From Catenulispora sp. GP43 (GTDB taxonomy: Bacteria; Actinomycetota; Actinomycetes; Streptomycetales; Catenulisporaceae), in assembly GCF_041260665.1 (NCBI RefSeq), contig NZ_JBGCCT010000010.1, positions 124,001 to 188,000 of the forward strand: a DNA stretch of 64,000 nt, written 5' to 3'. Numbering within the stretch: the stretch's first letter is position 1; each line of letters starts with the position of its first letter. Both the position numbers and the translations under genes were made by a program. Shown here in pieces: positions 1-8,670 of this stretch. The notes beneath the pieces are model-generated. The model was given only the letters and a program-made list of their open reading frames with translations. It was not told the DNA's origin and made no database searches.

Positions 1-744
1 GTACAGCAGAACAAGGTCGAGGTCCGGGTTGGCGTCGGCGATGCGGATCTCCAGCGTGGGGCAGTGCTCGGACGGCCGGGAATACCAGTAGATCATCTTG
101 CGGTCCAGGAGCGGGCCGTCCGTGGTCAGGCTGTCAGCCATCCGCTCGTAGGCCGCCTCGTCGAGCATCGGGGCCGGTTCCACGGTCGGCAGGGCCTTGA
201 CGTCGAAATAGCGCCAGCTCGAGCAGTGCCGGTCCTGTTGGGCGGCGAACGGTGAGTTCACGCAGAGTGCCTGAAGGACAGGCAGCCACGGCCGTAGGTG
301 ATTTCCCAGCAGGATCGCCTCCTCGCGCGGCAAAGTGCCCACGTGCACGTGACATCCGCTTATCTCGCTGCTTATCCCGGCGGTGTAGCGTTCCGCGATG
401 AGTTCGTACCGTGCGTCAGCAGTGATCGGCAGCGGGCGACGGGTAAGCACTGCGCTGGCCGCGGCCACAAGTAGGCATCCTGCGGCCGCCGAGGCTGCAG
501 CACCGATCTGTCGTGCCCGCACCAACTCGGATCGCAACTGCTCGGCGCTCATGCAGGGCTCGGTGGTGAACTCCACCTGTGTGGCGTAGAACTCGCGCTG
601 GGCATGCTCGCCGAGCTGAGGGCGGGCCTTGTCCAACACTTCGGCCGCTCGGGGCGCCGTGAAGCGCGTACTCATATCGGCGAGCACGAACTCCTCCTCC
701 ACGCCGAAGCTGAGTATCTCGTCGATGGTGACATCCGTCTTCAT
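1..744 (-). CDS. Carboxylate-amine ligase, GCS2/YbdK family (3' end cut off by window edge)
   Basis: The 248 codons visible run off the left edge without a stop. Translation starts at the ATG at 744 and shows the family N-terminus (a GVEEEFVL segment near residue 12), the SGCHVHVG segment in the middle and PTLEIRIAD near the edge, which are typical of the glutamate-cysteine ligase type 2 superfamily. These enzymes form gamma-glutamyl amides or related ATP-dependent C-N bonds; the true substrate of YbdK-like members is usually unknown. The start codon overlaps the stop of the upstream redox gene as ATGA, so translation is probably coupled. About one third of the usual 370 residues is missing beyond the window. 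Confidence 0.9.
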   Translation of the reverse strand, partial: MKTDVTIDEILSFGVEEEFVLADMSTRFTAPRAAEVLDKARPQLGEHAQREFYATQVEFTTEPCMSAEQLRSELVRARQIGAAASAAAGCLLVAAASAVLTRRPLPITADARYELIAERYTAGISSEISGCHVHVGTLPREEAILLGNHLRPWLPVLQALCVNSPFAAQQDRHCSSWRYFDVKALPTVEPAPMLDEAAYERMADSLTTDGPLLDRKMIYWYSRPSEHCPTLEIRIADANPDLDLVLLY

Positions 745-1763
745 ATCCGCCTCGCAGGCGCGTCCGAGAGCGGTTTTCGCAGCGAACTCTGCGATCGCTC
801 CCAACAGCCGAGCAGGTGCGTGCCCAGCCGGTCGTCGACCAGGGCACTCGCCGCGAGCCCGAACGCGATGTCCGCCTCCAACTCCGGCTCGTCGCGGATC
901 AGGGTGTCGATGACCCCGTGCCGGATGAGTTGTTCGTGCACTGCGTCGGCCTCGATGTGCTCGCGGTAGAAGCGCGTGCCGTCGGCGCCGGCGCCCAGGG
1001 CGGCGAAGGCCTCGGCCAGCCGCCGGGAACCCGGGGAGGATGTGATCTCCACGCGGGCGAACTGACCGACCAGCGCGCCGCGGTGGACGCTGTGCAGTCC
1101 GAACAGGGACATGAGGTTCACGACGGCGAGGCTGTGGCCGGTGGCGGCGTCGACATAGGCGCCGTAGTCGGGGTCGAGACCGAAGTCGGCCATCATCTCG
1201 CCGAACAGGCGGGAGTGCACCGCTTCCGGCCGGCCGGCGCCGTACTCGTCGTACTCCACCGCGACCAGCGCGGCTTGCGCCGCGCCGTGCAGGCGCGGGA
1301 TGACCCACGCCTGGGGGTCGGCTTCCTTCAGGTGGTACAGCGACCGGTGCACGAGGTACTCACGAGCCTGCCAGCGCTCGCCTTGGCGTAGCAGATAGTG
1401 GGAGACGCCTGTGCCGTGAAGCGGCTCGATGAGCATGCCTTCGATCTGCTCATCGGCCGAAGGCACGTTGGGCAGTTCCTCCTCGATCCCGTCGAGGAAC
1501 ACCTTCTCCAGGTGTGCGCGTGCCGCCAGTAGACCCGGGTCCCATTCCCAACGCCAGGCCGCGGGGACGTCGGTGAAGCCTCGATAGTGCAGCTCGTAGC
1601 AGATGTAGAGCGCGAGCTGCAGGTCTTCGTCCAGCCAGTCTCCCGTTGCTGGAGGTAGTTTCACATCGGCTTCGGGGCCAGCCCCCAGCAGCGTCACCAG
1701 GGCCTCTGTCACCGGTCCCCGGGGCTCGGGCAACCGAATCGGAGCCAGCGTTCTGACACCCAT
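741..1763 (-). CDS. Iron-containing redox enzyme family protein (haem-oxygenase-like fold)
   Basis: This 340-residue protein resembles the Haem_oxygenase_2 / iron-containing redox enzyme family, helical proteins with a di-iron or haem-oxygenase-like fold. A family-like segment ICYELHYRGF lies near residue 53, followed by a conserved acidic stretch and many His/Glu residues (for example REHIEADAVHE near residue 266) that could bind metal. The ATG at 1763 has a strong ribosome site GGGGAGG eight bases upstream. It sits 11 bp after a CDGSH iron-sulfur protein gene and overlaps the carboxylate-amine ligase by 4 bp, so the four genes 2615 to 1 look like one operon. The substrate is not evident. 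Confidence 0.85.
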   Translation of the reverse strand: MGVRTLAPIRLPEPRGPVTEALVTLLGAGPEADVKLPPATGDWLDEDLQLALYICYELHYRGFTDVPAAWRWEWDPGLLAARAHLEKVFLDGIEEELPNVPSADEQIEGMLIEPLHGTGVSHYLLRQGERWQAREYLVHRSLYHLKEADPQAWVIPRLHGAAQAALVAVEYDEYGAGRPEAVHSRLFGEMMADFGLDPDYGAYVDAATGHSLAVVNLMSLFGLHSVHRGALVGQFARVEITSSPGSRRLAEAFAALGAGADGTRFYREHIEADAVHEQLIRHGVIDTLIRDEPELEADIAFGLAASALVDDRLGTHLLGCWERSQSSLRKPLSDAPARRI

Positions 1764-1774
1764 GGAGACCTCCC

Positions 1775-1984
1775 CTACTGCGAGTGTTCGACTGGACGAT
1801 GACAGCGATGACTGGTGTCACAGAACGGGTAGCTACGGCTGCGCCGACATGCACACAAAGCCACCATCGGGCGGTAGCTGACGACGACCCGGCCGTCGCC
1901 CAAGCGGACGGCGACGGGGCCTTCGACGAGGATCGGACCGGCTCGCTCCGCCATCACCACTCTGATCGGTTCAGACGCGGACAC
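1775..1984 (-). CDS. CDGSH iron-sulfur domain protein
   Basis: A 69-residue protein with one CDGSH-type motif, CACRRSRSYPFCDTSH near residue 44, which gives the three Cys and one His ligands of a redox-active, labile [2Fe-2S] cluster. The Gly of the eponymous motif is Thr here. The start is a GTG at 1984 inside the end of the methyltransferase gene (14-bp overlap). The pairing of a CDGSH protein with the haem-oxygenase-like protein suggests an electron-transfer or iron-handling partner; this is an inference from gene order. Confidence 0.88.
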   Translation of the reverse strand: MSASEPIRVVMAERAGPILVEGPVAVRLGDGRVVVSYRPMVALCACRRSRSYPFCDTSHRCHRPVEHSQ

Positions 1985-2615
1985 CGCGAATCACCACCAT
2001 CTCTTCGTGACGTTCGCCTTCAGTGAGCAGCCCACGACGTTCCAGCCATCGGGCGCGCGAACGCGTGATGGGTCCGAACTCCTGGCGGGTCCGGCTGAGG
2101 GTCTCCACAGCGAGACCGGCTCGTGTCAGGCGACGCACCGTCTCGGCCACGTCGGCCAGCGAGGAATGAACAAGGAGGAGAACACCGGCGGGCTTGAGTA
2201 CCCCTGGTGCCTCCGCGCAGATGCGGTCCAGCCACAGCCGCCCGCTGGGACCCGCGTCCCAAGCGCGGGCTGGTCCTCGTGTGGGCAGGTCCGGCGATGG
2301 CACGTAGGGCGGGTTCGACACCACGACATCGAACAGGTCTCCCCGTACCGCTTCCAGCAAGTCGCCCTTTCGGACACGGATGAGCCGGCGGTGGAGCATT
2401 CCGTTCAGCCAGGCCGTCGCCACGGCCCGCCGCGAGATGTCGACCGCGGTGATCCGGACACCGCGCCGCGCGGCGACGGCGACCGCCCCGCTGCCGGTTC
2501 CGAGGTCCAGGAGGCGACCGCCGCGCGTCATCGGCTCCCGCCGCAGCGCATCGGCGAGCAACTCGGTGTCGGTCCGAGGCCGGTACACGCCCGGCGGCAC
2601 AATCAGGAAAGTCAT
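1971..2615 (-). CDS. HemK2/Mtq2-like class I SAM-dependent methyltransferase
   Basis: A 214-residue methyltransferase with the SAM-binding motif DLGTGSGAVAVAA near residue 36 and the NPPY motif (SNPPYVPS near residue 99) of N5-glutamine or amino-methyltransferases related to HemK. I chose ATG 2615 because GGGGAAGGG lies just upstream; an in-frame ATG at 2645 lacks a ribosome site. The target is unknown: release-factor glutamine methylation is the paradigm, but this short form lacks the HemK N-terminal domain. It is the first gene of the four-gene redox operon. Confidence 0.85.
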   Translation of the reverse strand: MTFLIVPPGVYRPRTDTELLADALRREPMTRGGRLLDLGTGSGAVAVAARRGVRITAVDISRRAVATAWLNGMLHRRLIRVRKGDLLEAVRGDLFDVVVSNPPYVPSPDLPTRGPARAWDAGPSGRLWLDRICAEAPGVLKPAGVLLLVHSSLADVAETVRRLTRAGLAVETLSRTRQEFGPITRSRARWLERRGLLTEGERHEEMVVIRGVRV

Positions 2616-2887
2616 GATTCGCCCTTCCCCTTCAGGCCCCTTCATGTGGGGTCAAGCCGCCGTGTGCCCCATGATCGCGGCAGCAAACGCTCACGAAGAG
2701 CGAGCGAGGGTCGTTTTGACCGGGGCGCCTCCGAGGAGGCTGCGCGGGCCGGTCACCGGCGTGCCTCCGAGGCACCAGGGCCGATCGCAGCGAGGCACCG
2801 CGCACGCCGACCGACCGTTTGTGCCGATTGATCCAGGGCACCCGGCCCCGACGACGAGATGCGAAGCACCACCGAAGGAGCGACCCC

Positions 2888-5034
2888 ATGGCAGTCGGCC
2901 CGGCGACCGCAGGCAGCGGAGTAGAGCGTGGAGACCTCAAGAACGAACACCTCGAGAACTCCCGAGCCCACCCCGCCGAAGACCTGCTCACCACCGACCA
3001 GGGCGTGCGGATCGACGACACCGACAACTCGCTGCGGGTCGGCGAGCGCGGTCCGACGCTGCTGGAGGACTTCCAGGCCCGGAGAAGCTCACCCACTTCG
3101 ACCACGAACGCATCCCCGAGCGCGTGGTGCACGCCCGCGGGTCGGCGGCCTACGGCTACTTCGAGGCCTTCGAGTCGCTGGCCGATCTGACCTGCGCGGA
3201 CTTCCTGTCCGAAGCCGGTCTTCGTACGCCGGTGTTCGTGCGCTTCTCCACGGTGCAGGGCCCCCGCGGCTCGGCCGACACGGTGCGGGACGTGCGTGGG
3301 TTCGCCACGAAGTTCTATACCCGCGAAGGAAACTACGACCTGGTCGGCAACAACATGCCGGTGTTCTTCATCCAGGACGCGATCAAGTTCCCGGACTTCG
3401 TGCACGCGGTGAAGCCCGAGCCACACAACGAAATGCCCACCGGCGGCACCGCGCACGACACGTTCTGGGACTTCTGCTCGCTGCAGCCGGAGTCCACACA
3501 CATGCTGATGTGGGCCATGTCGGACCGCGCGATCCCGCGCAGCCTGCGGATGATGCAGAGATTCGGCGTGCACACGTTCCGCTTCGTGACCGCCGAGGGC
3601 CGGGGCACGTTCGTGAAGTTCCACTGGCGTCCCAAGCTCGGGGTCGCCTCCCAGGTCTGGGACGAGGCGCAGCTGACGGCCGGCCGCGATCCCGACTTCC
3701 ACCGCCGCGACCTGTGGGAGGCCATCGAGGCCGGGAACTACCCGGAATGGGAGCTCGGGGTGCAGCTGGTACCCGAACAGGATGAGATGTCCTTCGACTT
3801 CGACATCCTGGACGCCACCAAGCTGATTCCCGAGGAGGAGGTGCCGGTCCGGGTGATCGGCCGGATGGTCTTGGACCGCAACCCGGAGAACTTCTTCGCC
3901 GAGACCGAACAAGCCGCCTTCCACACCGCCAACATCGTCCCCGGCATCGACTTCTCCAACGACCCCCTGCTGCAGGGCCGCAACTTCTCCTACCTGGACA
4001 CGCAGCTGATCCGCCTGGGCGGTCCCAACTTCTCCCATCTGCCGGTCAACCGCCCCGTCGCCGACGTCCACACCAACCACCGCGACGGCTACGGCCAGCA
4101 GGTGATCCACCAAGGCGTCAGCTACGCGCCCAACTCCCTGAACCACAACAATCCGCACCAGGCCGGCCTCGACCGGCAGCCCGGCGTCTTCCAGCACTAC
4201 CAACAACGCGTGGACGGCGACGCCATCCGCAAGCGCAGCGACAGCTTCTCCGACCACTACAGCCAGGCCACGCTGTTCTGGAACAGCATGGCCGACTGGG
4301 AGAAGCAGCACATCGTCGAGGCCTTCCGCTTCGAACTCGGCAAGGTCGAGACCGCCGAGATCCGCGAGCGCATGATCGGGAACCTGACTCGCGTCGACCA
4401 CGAACTGGCCGGCAGGGTCGCGGCAGGCCTGGGCATGGAAGCGCCGAAGGAGCCCGCGACCGCGAACCACGGACGGATCTCACCCGCGCTCAGCCAGGAC
4501 AACCTGCTCCCCGCAGACCCGGCCACCCGGAAGGTCGCGGTGCTCGGCGCCGACGGCCTCGACGCGGACCAGGCCACGGCTCTCATCACCGCACTCTCCG
4601 ATCGCGGTGTCACCGCCGAGATCGTGGGCCCGCGAGGCGGGACGTTGCAGAACCAGAACGGCGACGGCGGCATCGCCGTGGACAAGGCCCTGCCCACCAC
4701 CGCATCGGTCCTCTACGACGCCGTGCTGGTGCCCGGCGGCGAGGCATCGATGCAGGCGCTCGCCCAAGACCCCGACGTCCGCCGTTTCATCGACGAGGCC
4801 TACCGCCACGGCAAGCCCATCGGCGCTCTCGACTCCGGCGTCCAGCTCGTGGCCGCCCTCACCGGCGAGGACCTGGCACCCGACGCACAAAGCGGCCAGC
4901 CCCGGTCCCGGCACGGACTCGTCGTCGCGGACACAGCGGACACCGCCGGGGGCGAGCCGAACGGCTTCGTCGACGCGTTCGCCCTCGCACTGTGCGCCCA
5001 CCGCTTCCCGGACCGGGCAACGCCCACGAACTGA
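2888..5034 (+). CDS. Large-subunit (HPII-type) catalase with C-terminal DJ-1/PfpI-like domain; apparent -1 frameshift near 3082
   Basis: The protein decomposes hydrogen peroxide. The start ATG 2888 follows AAGGAG by seven bases. The first 65 codons give the usual catalase N-terminus ([18 protein letters not shown]) in frame 2. The rest ([20 protein letters not shown], with the catalytic His, onward) is read in frame 1, so one G appears to be missing in CCCGGAGAAG at 3078-3087 (CGG GAG expected). Restored, the protein would be about 715 residues: catalase core with [10 protein letters not shown], the FSYLDTQL segment with the likely proximal Tyr, and a class-I-amidotransferase-like domain after about residue 540 ([20 protein letters not shown]). 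A sequencing error, a pseudogene or expression from an internal start are all possible. Confidence 0.85.
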
Positions 5035-5076
5035 CAGACCGGGTCGTGGCACAGTGCGAACCCCCACTACGAACAC

Positions 5077-5121
5077 GCCGCCGCACCAGCCCGAGCCAAG
5101 GCGCGGTCCTGGTGCGGCGGC
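5077..5121. terminator. Stem-loop between convergent catalase and CsbD genes
   Basis: A perfect 13-bp inverted repeat (GCCGCCGCACCAG at 5077-5089 and its complement at 5109-5121) with a 19-base loop lies 43 bp after the catalase stop and 27 bp after the stop of the opposing CsbD gene. A TATATCTT stretch follows on the plus strand. It is well placed to be a bidirectional terminator. Confidence 0.75.
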
Positions 5122-5147
5122 TATATCTTCAGCTGCTCTTTCGGGCG

Positions 5148-5321
5148 TCAGTGCTTGACAGCGTCCTTCAGTTTCTGGCCCGCCTGGGCCGTATCGGCCG
5201 CCGCCTGCTCAGCCTTGCCCTTGACGACGAGGCGCTCGTTGCCGACAACCTTGCCGACGGTTTCCTTCGTCTTGCCCTTGGCAGCCTTGGTGGTGTGCTT
5301 GATCTTCTTTTCGGCGCTCAT
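5148..5321 (-). CDS. CsbD family stress protein
   Basis: A 57-residue, Lys/Ala-rich protein beginning MSAEKKIKHTTKAAKG, with the CsbD signature KGKTKETVGKVVGN and a second Lys-Gly-Lys-Ala segment. CsbD-like proteins are small, abundant general-stress proteins controlled by SigB in Bacillus; their biochemical role is unknown. GGAGG lies 5 bp before the ATG. A second CsbD gene is at 14960. It shares a terminator with the catalase and sits next to the end of the gas vesicle operon, in keeping with a stress island. Confidence 0.88.
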   Translation of the reverse strand: MSAEKKIKHTTKAAKGKTKETVGKVVGNERLVVKGKAEQAAADTAQAGQKLKDAVKH

Positions 5322-5428
5322 GGCGTCCTCCAGTGGTCATTCCTTGACTATCGTGCCGAATGCCCACAAAACGGACCCCCATTCGCGCCGCCGACGATTT
5401 TCCCAAACCGCTACGCTGTGTCACCGCC

Positions 5429-5734
5429 TCACCGGTCAGTACCGAGCAGCGGCCCCAGGGGCCCCAGGTCGATGTTCAGGTCCTCCGGCTCGAGGCCGAA
5501 ATGCTCGCGCAGTTCGTCCATCCGCTCCTCCAGCACCATCAGGGTCACGCCGATGGCTTCGATCTGGTCGTCCGTGAGGTCTCCCTGGTCAACGCGGCGG
5601 AGCGCTTGGCGTTCCATCAGTTGCCGGATGAGTTCCACCACCGTGAGGATCAGGCAGGCCAGATCGCGCCCCACGTTATCGGGGTCCAGAACGACATGGT
5701 GGCCGGCGACGACGGGCTCACGGGGCGGGCTCAC
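5429..5734 (-). CDS. gvpK: Gas vesicle protein GvpK
   Basis: A 101-residue protein with the GvpK core: DPDNVGRDLACLILTVVELIRQLMERQALRRVD followed in pattern by a Leu-rich helix and a conserved acidic end. Only key parts are quoted here: DPDNVGRDLA near residue 17 and ERQALRRVD near residue 41. GvpK is an accessory protein needed for vesicle assembly. The start is a GTG at 5734 that overlaps the gvpS stop as GTGA; longer in-frame translation upstream is a shadow of gvpS. It is the last gene of the operon, as in S. coelicolor. Confidence 0.92.
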   Translation of the reverse strand: MSPPREPVVAGHHVVLDPDNVGRDLACLILTVVELIRQLMERQALRRVDQGDLTDDQIEAIGVTLMVLEERMDELREHFGLEPEDLNIDLGPLGPLLGTDR

Positions 5735-5961
5735 GGCAGACTCCCGTCCGCGGTCTCCATGGCGGTGCGCACGGAGGCCACCAGTGCTCGCAGACTGATC
5801 CGGACCAGATCCACCTCGGCTATCGACAAGGTGATCTCCCCGGCCACGACCACCCCGCCGGCCAGCAGCCGGTCCAGGAGGTCGACCAAGGGGACCTGCT
5901 CCACCCACGGCGGTGGCGAAGGACTCGGAAGGGACGCCGCTGCTGTCGCTGGTGTGGGCAC
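5731..5961 (-). CDS. gvpS: GvpA/J-family minor gas vesicle protein (GvpS position)
   Basis: A 76-residue member of the GvpA/GvpJ/GvpM family. The conserved block VPLVDLLDRLLAGGVVVAGE starts near residue 23, and the second conserved stretch (ISLRALVASV) is near residue 54. Members of this family form or cap the vesicle shell. The symbol rests on size and on position between gvpL and gvpK, as in the S. coelicolor gvp cluster. The GTG at 5961 has GAGGGGGG upstream and starts 6 bp after gvpL. Confidence 0.85.
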   Translation of the reverse strand: MPTPATAAASLPSPSPPPWVEQVPLVDLLDRLLAGGVVVAGEITLSIAEVDLVRISLRALVASVRTAMETADGSLP

Positions 5962-5967
5962 GGCTTC

Positions 5968-6759
5968 TCAGCCCCCCTCCGGCTCGGCACCGACGCCGCT
6001 GAAGGAATACGACGGCCATGGCCCGGTCGCCTCGACGCGAAGTTCGGGATGGCCCGCAGTGAGTTCGTCGAGCGTCCGGCCGAAGGCGGAGCTGTGACCA
6101 TCGTCGATGAGGTAGGCGCCGTTGAGCAGCATCGGCTCACCCCGCCCCGATGCCTCCATGCTCTGTACCGGGTGCCGCGTGGATTCGGCCGCCGACGCGG
6201 ACAACGCCGCGTGGATGTCCTCGGCATCGTCCAGGGCACGGCCCATGATCTGCTGCTGATCTTCTCGTTGGGCCTTGCGGCGAAGCAGATAGGCGGTCCC
6301 GGGACGCGGCTCGCCGGAGGCGCGGTCGTTCGCACCGGTGTCGTACGCGGCATTCGATGGACGGACCAGGAAGACCTTGACGCCCCACTCGGTGCGACCG
6401 GTGATCCGACGCAGCGCCGCGAGGAGTTCGTCGCGCCGGCTGTCGAGCATCGTGGCAGCACGCTGATCGTCACGGTAGATGGTGGCGAAGCGCATCGGCA
6501 GAGTGGGTCCCGAGCGAGCCAGGGTCGCGACGACCTGGTGGTGGGCGCGCGCCGCTCGCTCCAGCCAGGCGGCGTCCTCGAGATGTGCGTGCAGCGGTTC
6601 CTCCTCGAAGTCCGCGCGCGGCACTGATCCGGCCACCGCGGCGATGCCCGGGCCGGCGATGACACGCACAGGTTCGTCCGCGACGCCGGACAGTCCTGGA
6701 GGAACCGGCCGGCCGGCGGGGACGAGGCCGTAGAGCCAGGTGTTGGACGGCGCGGTCAT
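5968..6759 (-). CDS. gvpL: Gas vesicle protein GvpL/GvpF family
   Basis: A 263-residue GvpF/GvpL protein. It begins with a NTWLYGLVPAGRPVPPGLSG segment that matches the usual YxYGVVP opening of the family, and contains the typical LPMRFATIYRDD segment near residue 91 and YLLRRKAQRE near residue 157. GvpF/L proteins are shell-assembly accessory proteins that contact GvpA. The start overlaps the gvpJ stop by 4 bp (ATGA). It is called GvpL rather than GvpF because of its position next to gvpJ and gvpS. Confidence 0.9.
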   Translation of the reverse strand: MTAPSNTWLYGLVPAGRPVPPGLSGVADEPVRVIAGPGIAAVAGSVPRADFEEEPLHAHLEDAAWLERAARAHHQVVATLARSGPTLPMRFATIYRDDQRAATMLDSRRDELLAALRRITGRTEWGVKVFLVRPSNAAYDTGANDRASGEPRPGTAYLLRRKAQREDQQQIMGRALDDAEDIHAALSASAAESTRHPVQSMEASGRGEPMLLNGAYLIDDGHSSAFGRTLDELTAGHPELRVEATGPWPSYSFSGVGAEPEGG

Positions 6760-7169
6760 GACTCAGTCCGGGTGCGAGTTGTGCGGCCGCCGGTGGCTTT
6801 GCGGGTCCGGCTGGGTGTTTTCGCGGTTTCGGAGGTGTGGCCGCTGCCGGCCTCCAGTTCGCCGAGACGCTCGCGCAGCCGTTTGTTCTCCAGTTCCAGG
6901 TCCCGTTGGCCGGAGGACAGGCTGGGGTCGTGCTCCCACCAGTCGATCCCCATCTCCCGGGCCTTGTCGACCGAGGCGATCAGCAGCCTGATCCGGATGG
7001 TGAGCAACTCGATGTCGAGGAGGTTGATCCGGATGTCGCCGGCGATGACGATGCCCTTGTCCAGCACGCGCTCGAGCAGGTCCGCGAGGTTCGCCGGCTG
7101 GGGAGCGGCCGGCGTTCCCGCGTGGGACGGCACGCGGTTGCCGCCGCTCCAACCGATCTGCTCGCTCAC
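6756..7169 (-). CDS. gvpJ: Gas vesicle protein GvpJ (GvpA/J/M family, with charged C-terminal tail)
   Basis: A 137-residue protein. Residues 28-75 carry the GvpA/J fold (LADLLERVLDKGIVIAGDI, then LLDIELLTIRIRLLIASVDK). A predicted coiled coil (RDLELENKRLRERLGELEA, around residues 88-106) and a Ser/Thr/Arg-rich basic tail follow. Minor GvpA paralogues such as GvpJ are thought to nucleate or shape vesicle tips. The ATG overlaps the gvpO stop by 4 bp, and the stop overlaps gvpL. Confidence 0.9.
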   Translation of the reverse strand: MSEQIGWSGGNRVPSHAGTPAAPQPANLADLLERVLDKGIVIAGDIRINLLDIELLTIRIRLLIASVDKAREMGIDWWEHDPSLSSGQRDLELENKRLRERLGELEAGSGHTSETAKTPSRTRKATGGRTTRTRTES

Positions 7170-7615
7170 GACTGTTCCTCCTGCGCCCTACCGCGGTGGT
7201 AGCGGCGTTCGCGGCGGTAGGAAACGAGTTCGCCCTCCTTGTCCAGGACGACTTCGTAGACGGCCAGGATGTCCGTCGAGTCCGGGATCCGGGCCGACTC
7301 CAGGACCTCGATTCCGACCCGCCATCCGTCATCGGTACGCTCCAGCAGCGTCAATCCCTCCGGTTCGTGCCCGGCCATCTCTCGGACGTGGCGCGCGGCG
7401 AGTGCGGCGGCCTTGCGGGAGTCCAGCGGCCCAGCGGCCTTACGCCGCGTTCGCGGAGCGGCCTTGCCATCGTCCTCATCAGAGCTTGGCCGACGGGTGC
7501 GACTCGCGGGCTTTCGGGCCGAGGAGGCGCGGCGCGTGCCGGTGGATTCACGCGTCCCTGATTTTGTCGTCTCCCTGCTCCGGGATGACCTGCTGCGGGG
7601 TTCGTGTTCGGGCAT
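7166..7615 (-). CDS. gvpO: Gas vesicle protein GvpO
   Basis: A 149-residue protein. The first 65 residues are a disordered, Arg/Ser/Lys-rich extension. The GvpO domain (RKAAALAARHVREMAGHEPEG, WRVGIEVLESARIPDSTDIL, YEVVLDKEGELVSYRRERRY) fills the rest. GvpO is an accessory or regulatory protein of gas vesicle formation. In S. coelicolor gvpO is the first gene; here it lies between gvpG and gvpJ, so the operon is rearranged. It is 6 bp after gvpG. Confidence 0.9.
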   Translation of the reverse strand: MPEHEPRSRSSRSRETTKSGTRESTGTRRASSARKPASRTRRPSSDEDDGKAAPRTRRKAAGPLDSRKAAALAARHVREMAGHEPEGLTLLERTDDGWRVGIEVLESARIPDSTDILAVYEVVLDKEGELVSYRRERRYHRGRAQEEQS

Positions 7616-7621
7616 CGCCGC

Positions 7622-7873
7622 TCACACCTTCCGTCCTGCGCCGGCCTGCCGGACCTCCCACAGACGCCGCACCAGTTCCGCCTCCTGCTCGTCGGCTTCC
7701 TGGTCGGTCAACGCCCCGCTGACCCGCGCGGCCTCCACTTCCGTCAGCTGCCGCCGGATGGCGGTCGGGTCCTCGAGCTCACGCCGGGCCTGCTCGGAGA
7801 TCTGTTCGGCCACCCACACCACTCCCCGCACCGGGGCCAGGGGGAAGGTCAGCAGCCCGGTGAAAAGGCCCAT
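7622..7873 (-). CDS. gvpG: Gas vesicle protein GvpG
   Basis: An 83-residue protein that starts MGLFTGLLTFPLAPVRGVVW, the diagnostic GvpG N-terminus, and continues with a helical region (EQARRELEDPTAIRRQLTEVE, in shortened view) typical of the family. GvpG is a small assembly protein. I chose ATG 7873, two bases after the gvpF stop; the longer in-frame reading upstream is a shadow of gvpF. Confidence 0.92.
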   Translation of the reverse strand: MGLFTGLLTFPLAPVRGVVWVAEQISEQARRELEDPTAIRRQLTEVEAARVSGALTDQEADEQEAELVRRLWEVRQAGAGRKV

Positions 7874-7875
7874 GG

Positions 7876-8670
7876 CTAGAGCACTTCCTCGGCCTGTTCG
7901 ACGATGCCGGCCACGAAGTCGTAGGGCGCCAGCGGCCCGAGCAGGCGCACGTCGATCCGGCCGGCCCACCCCTTCGCGAGTTCCTCCGCCGCGGCCTCGA
8001 ACGCCGAACGCTTGGCACGGTGGACGAGGAAGGAAACGTCGACGGCCTGCTCTGCCGCCGGCGCTCCCGGCGCGACGGCCGCTGCCAGCGGGCCGAGGCG
8101 GTCCAGCAGGACCTGGGTATCCGTCCGCCGGCGCGCGTCGATCTCCTGCGCGATCATCTCGCCCAGCTGGATCCGCTGGTAGTAGCCGGCATCCGCGGAC
8201 TGGTCCATGGTCTGCTCGCGGAGGCGATCTATGTCCGGGCGGTCGGCGAGGATCTCTCCGAGGATGTGGTCCTCCTGGTACTCACCGCGCACTGTGAACT
8301 GTGTGTGGTCGTCGAGCTCTGCCAGGGCCGCGGCGAACTTCTCCTCCAGCGGGCTGAGCAGCTCGTCGGCGACGGCCGCTTCGTCGCGGACGACCCCGCC
8401 GAAGCGGAAGGGCAGGACCGGTGTGCGCTCTGCCGCGACGGAGTTCAGGATCCGCGCGTGGGCCCGCAGGTCGTCGGGGGTGCCCAGAGGCCTGCCTGGG
8501 TCGATCTCGCTGACCAGCGCGGCGACCCGGTGGTGCCGGACGAGGGTGACCGGTGCCGGCGGGTCGCCGACTCCCCGGGCTTGTTTCGGCGCCGTGGTGC
8601 TTTCGGGGACGACGCCGTACACGTAGCAGGCTCGCTCGCTCTGTGGTGTCGATGTGGTGGCAACGTTCAC
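7876..8670 (-). CDS. gvpF: Gas vesicle protein GvpF
   Basis: A 264-residue GvpF/GvpL family protein. It has the opening [12 protein letters not shown] near residue 14, the [19 protein letters not shown] segment near residue 92, and a C-terminal domain ending in [18 protein letters not shown]. GvpF is the accessory protein that binds monomeric GvpA. It starts with GTG 8670, overlapping the gvpA stop as GTGA, and is followed by gvpG, the usual A-F-G order. Confidence 0.92.
   Translation of the reverse strand: MNVATTSTPQSERACYVYGVVPESTTAPKQARGVGDPPAPVTLVRHHRVAALVSEIDPGRPLGTPDDLRAHARILNSVAAERTPVLPFRFGGVVRDEAAVADELLSPLEEKFAAALAELDDHTQFTVRGEYQEDHILGEILADRPDIDRLREQTMDQSADAGYYQRIQLGEMIAQEIDARRRTDTQVLLDRLGPLAAAVAPGAPAAEQAVDVSFLVHRAKRSAFEAAAEELAKGWAGRIDVRLLGPLAPYDFVAGIVEQAEEVL

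Noticed and set aside
2632-4470. Minus-strand 612-codon frame over the catalase
   Set aside because: Same reason: the plus strand gives an unmistakable catalase and the antisense translation has no family features.
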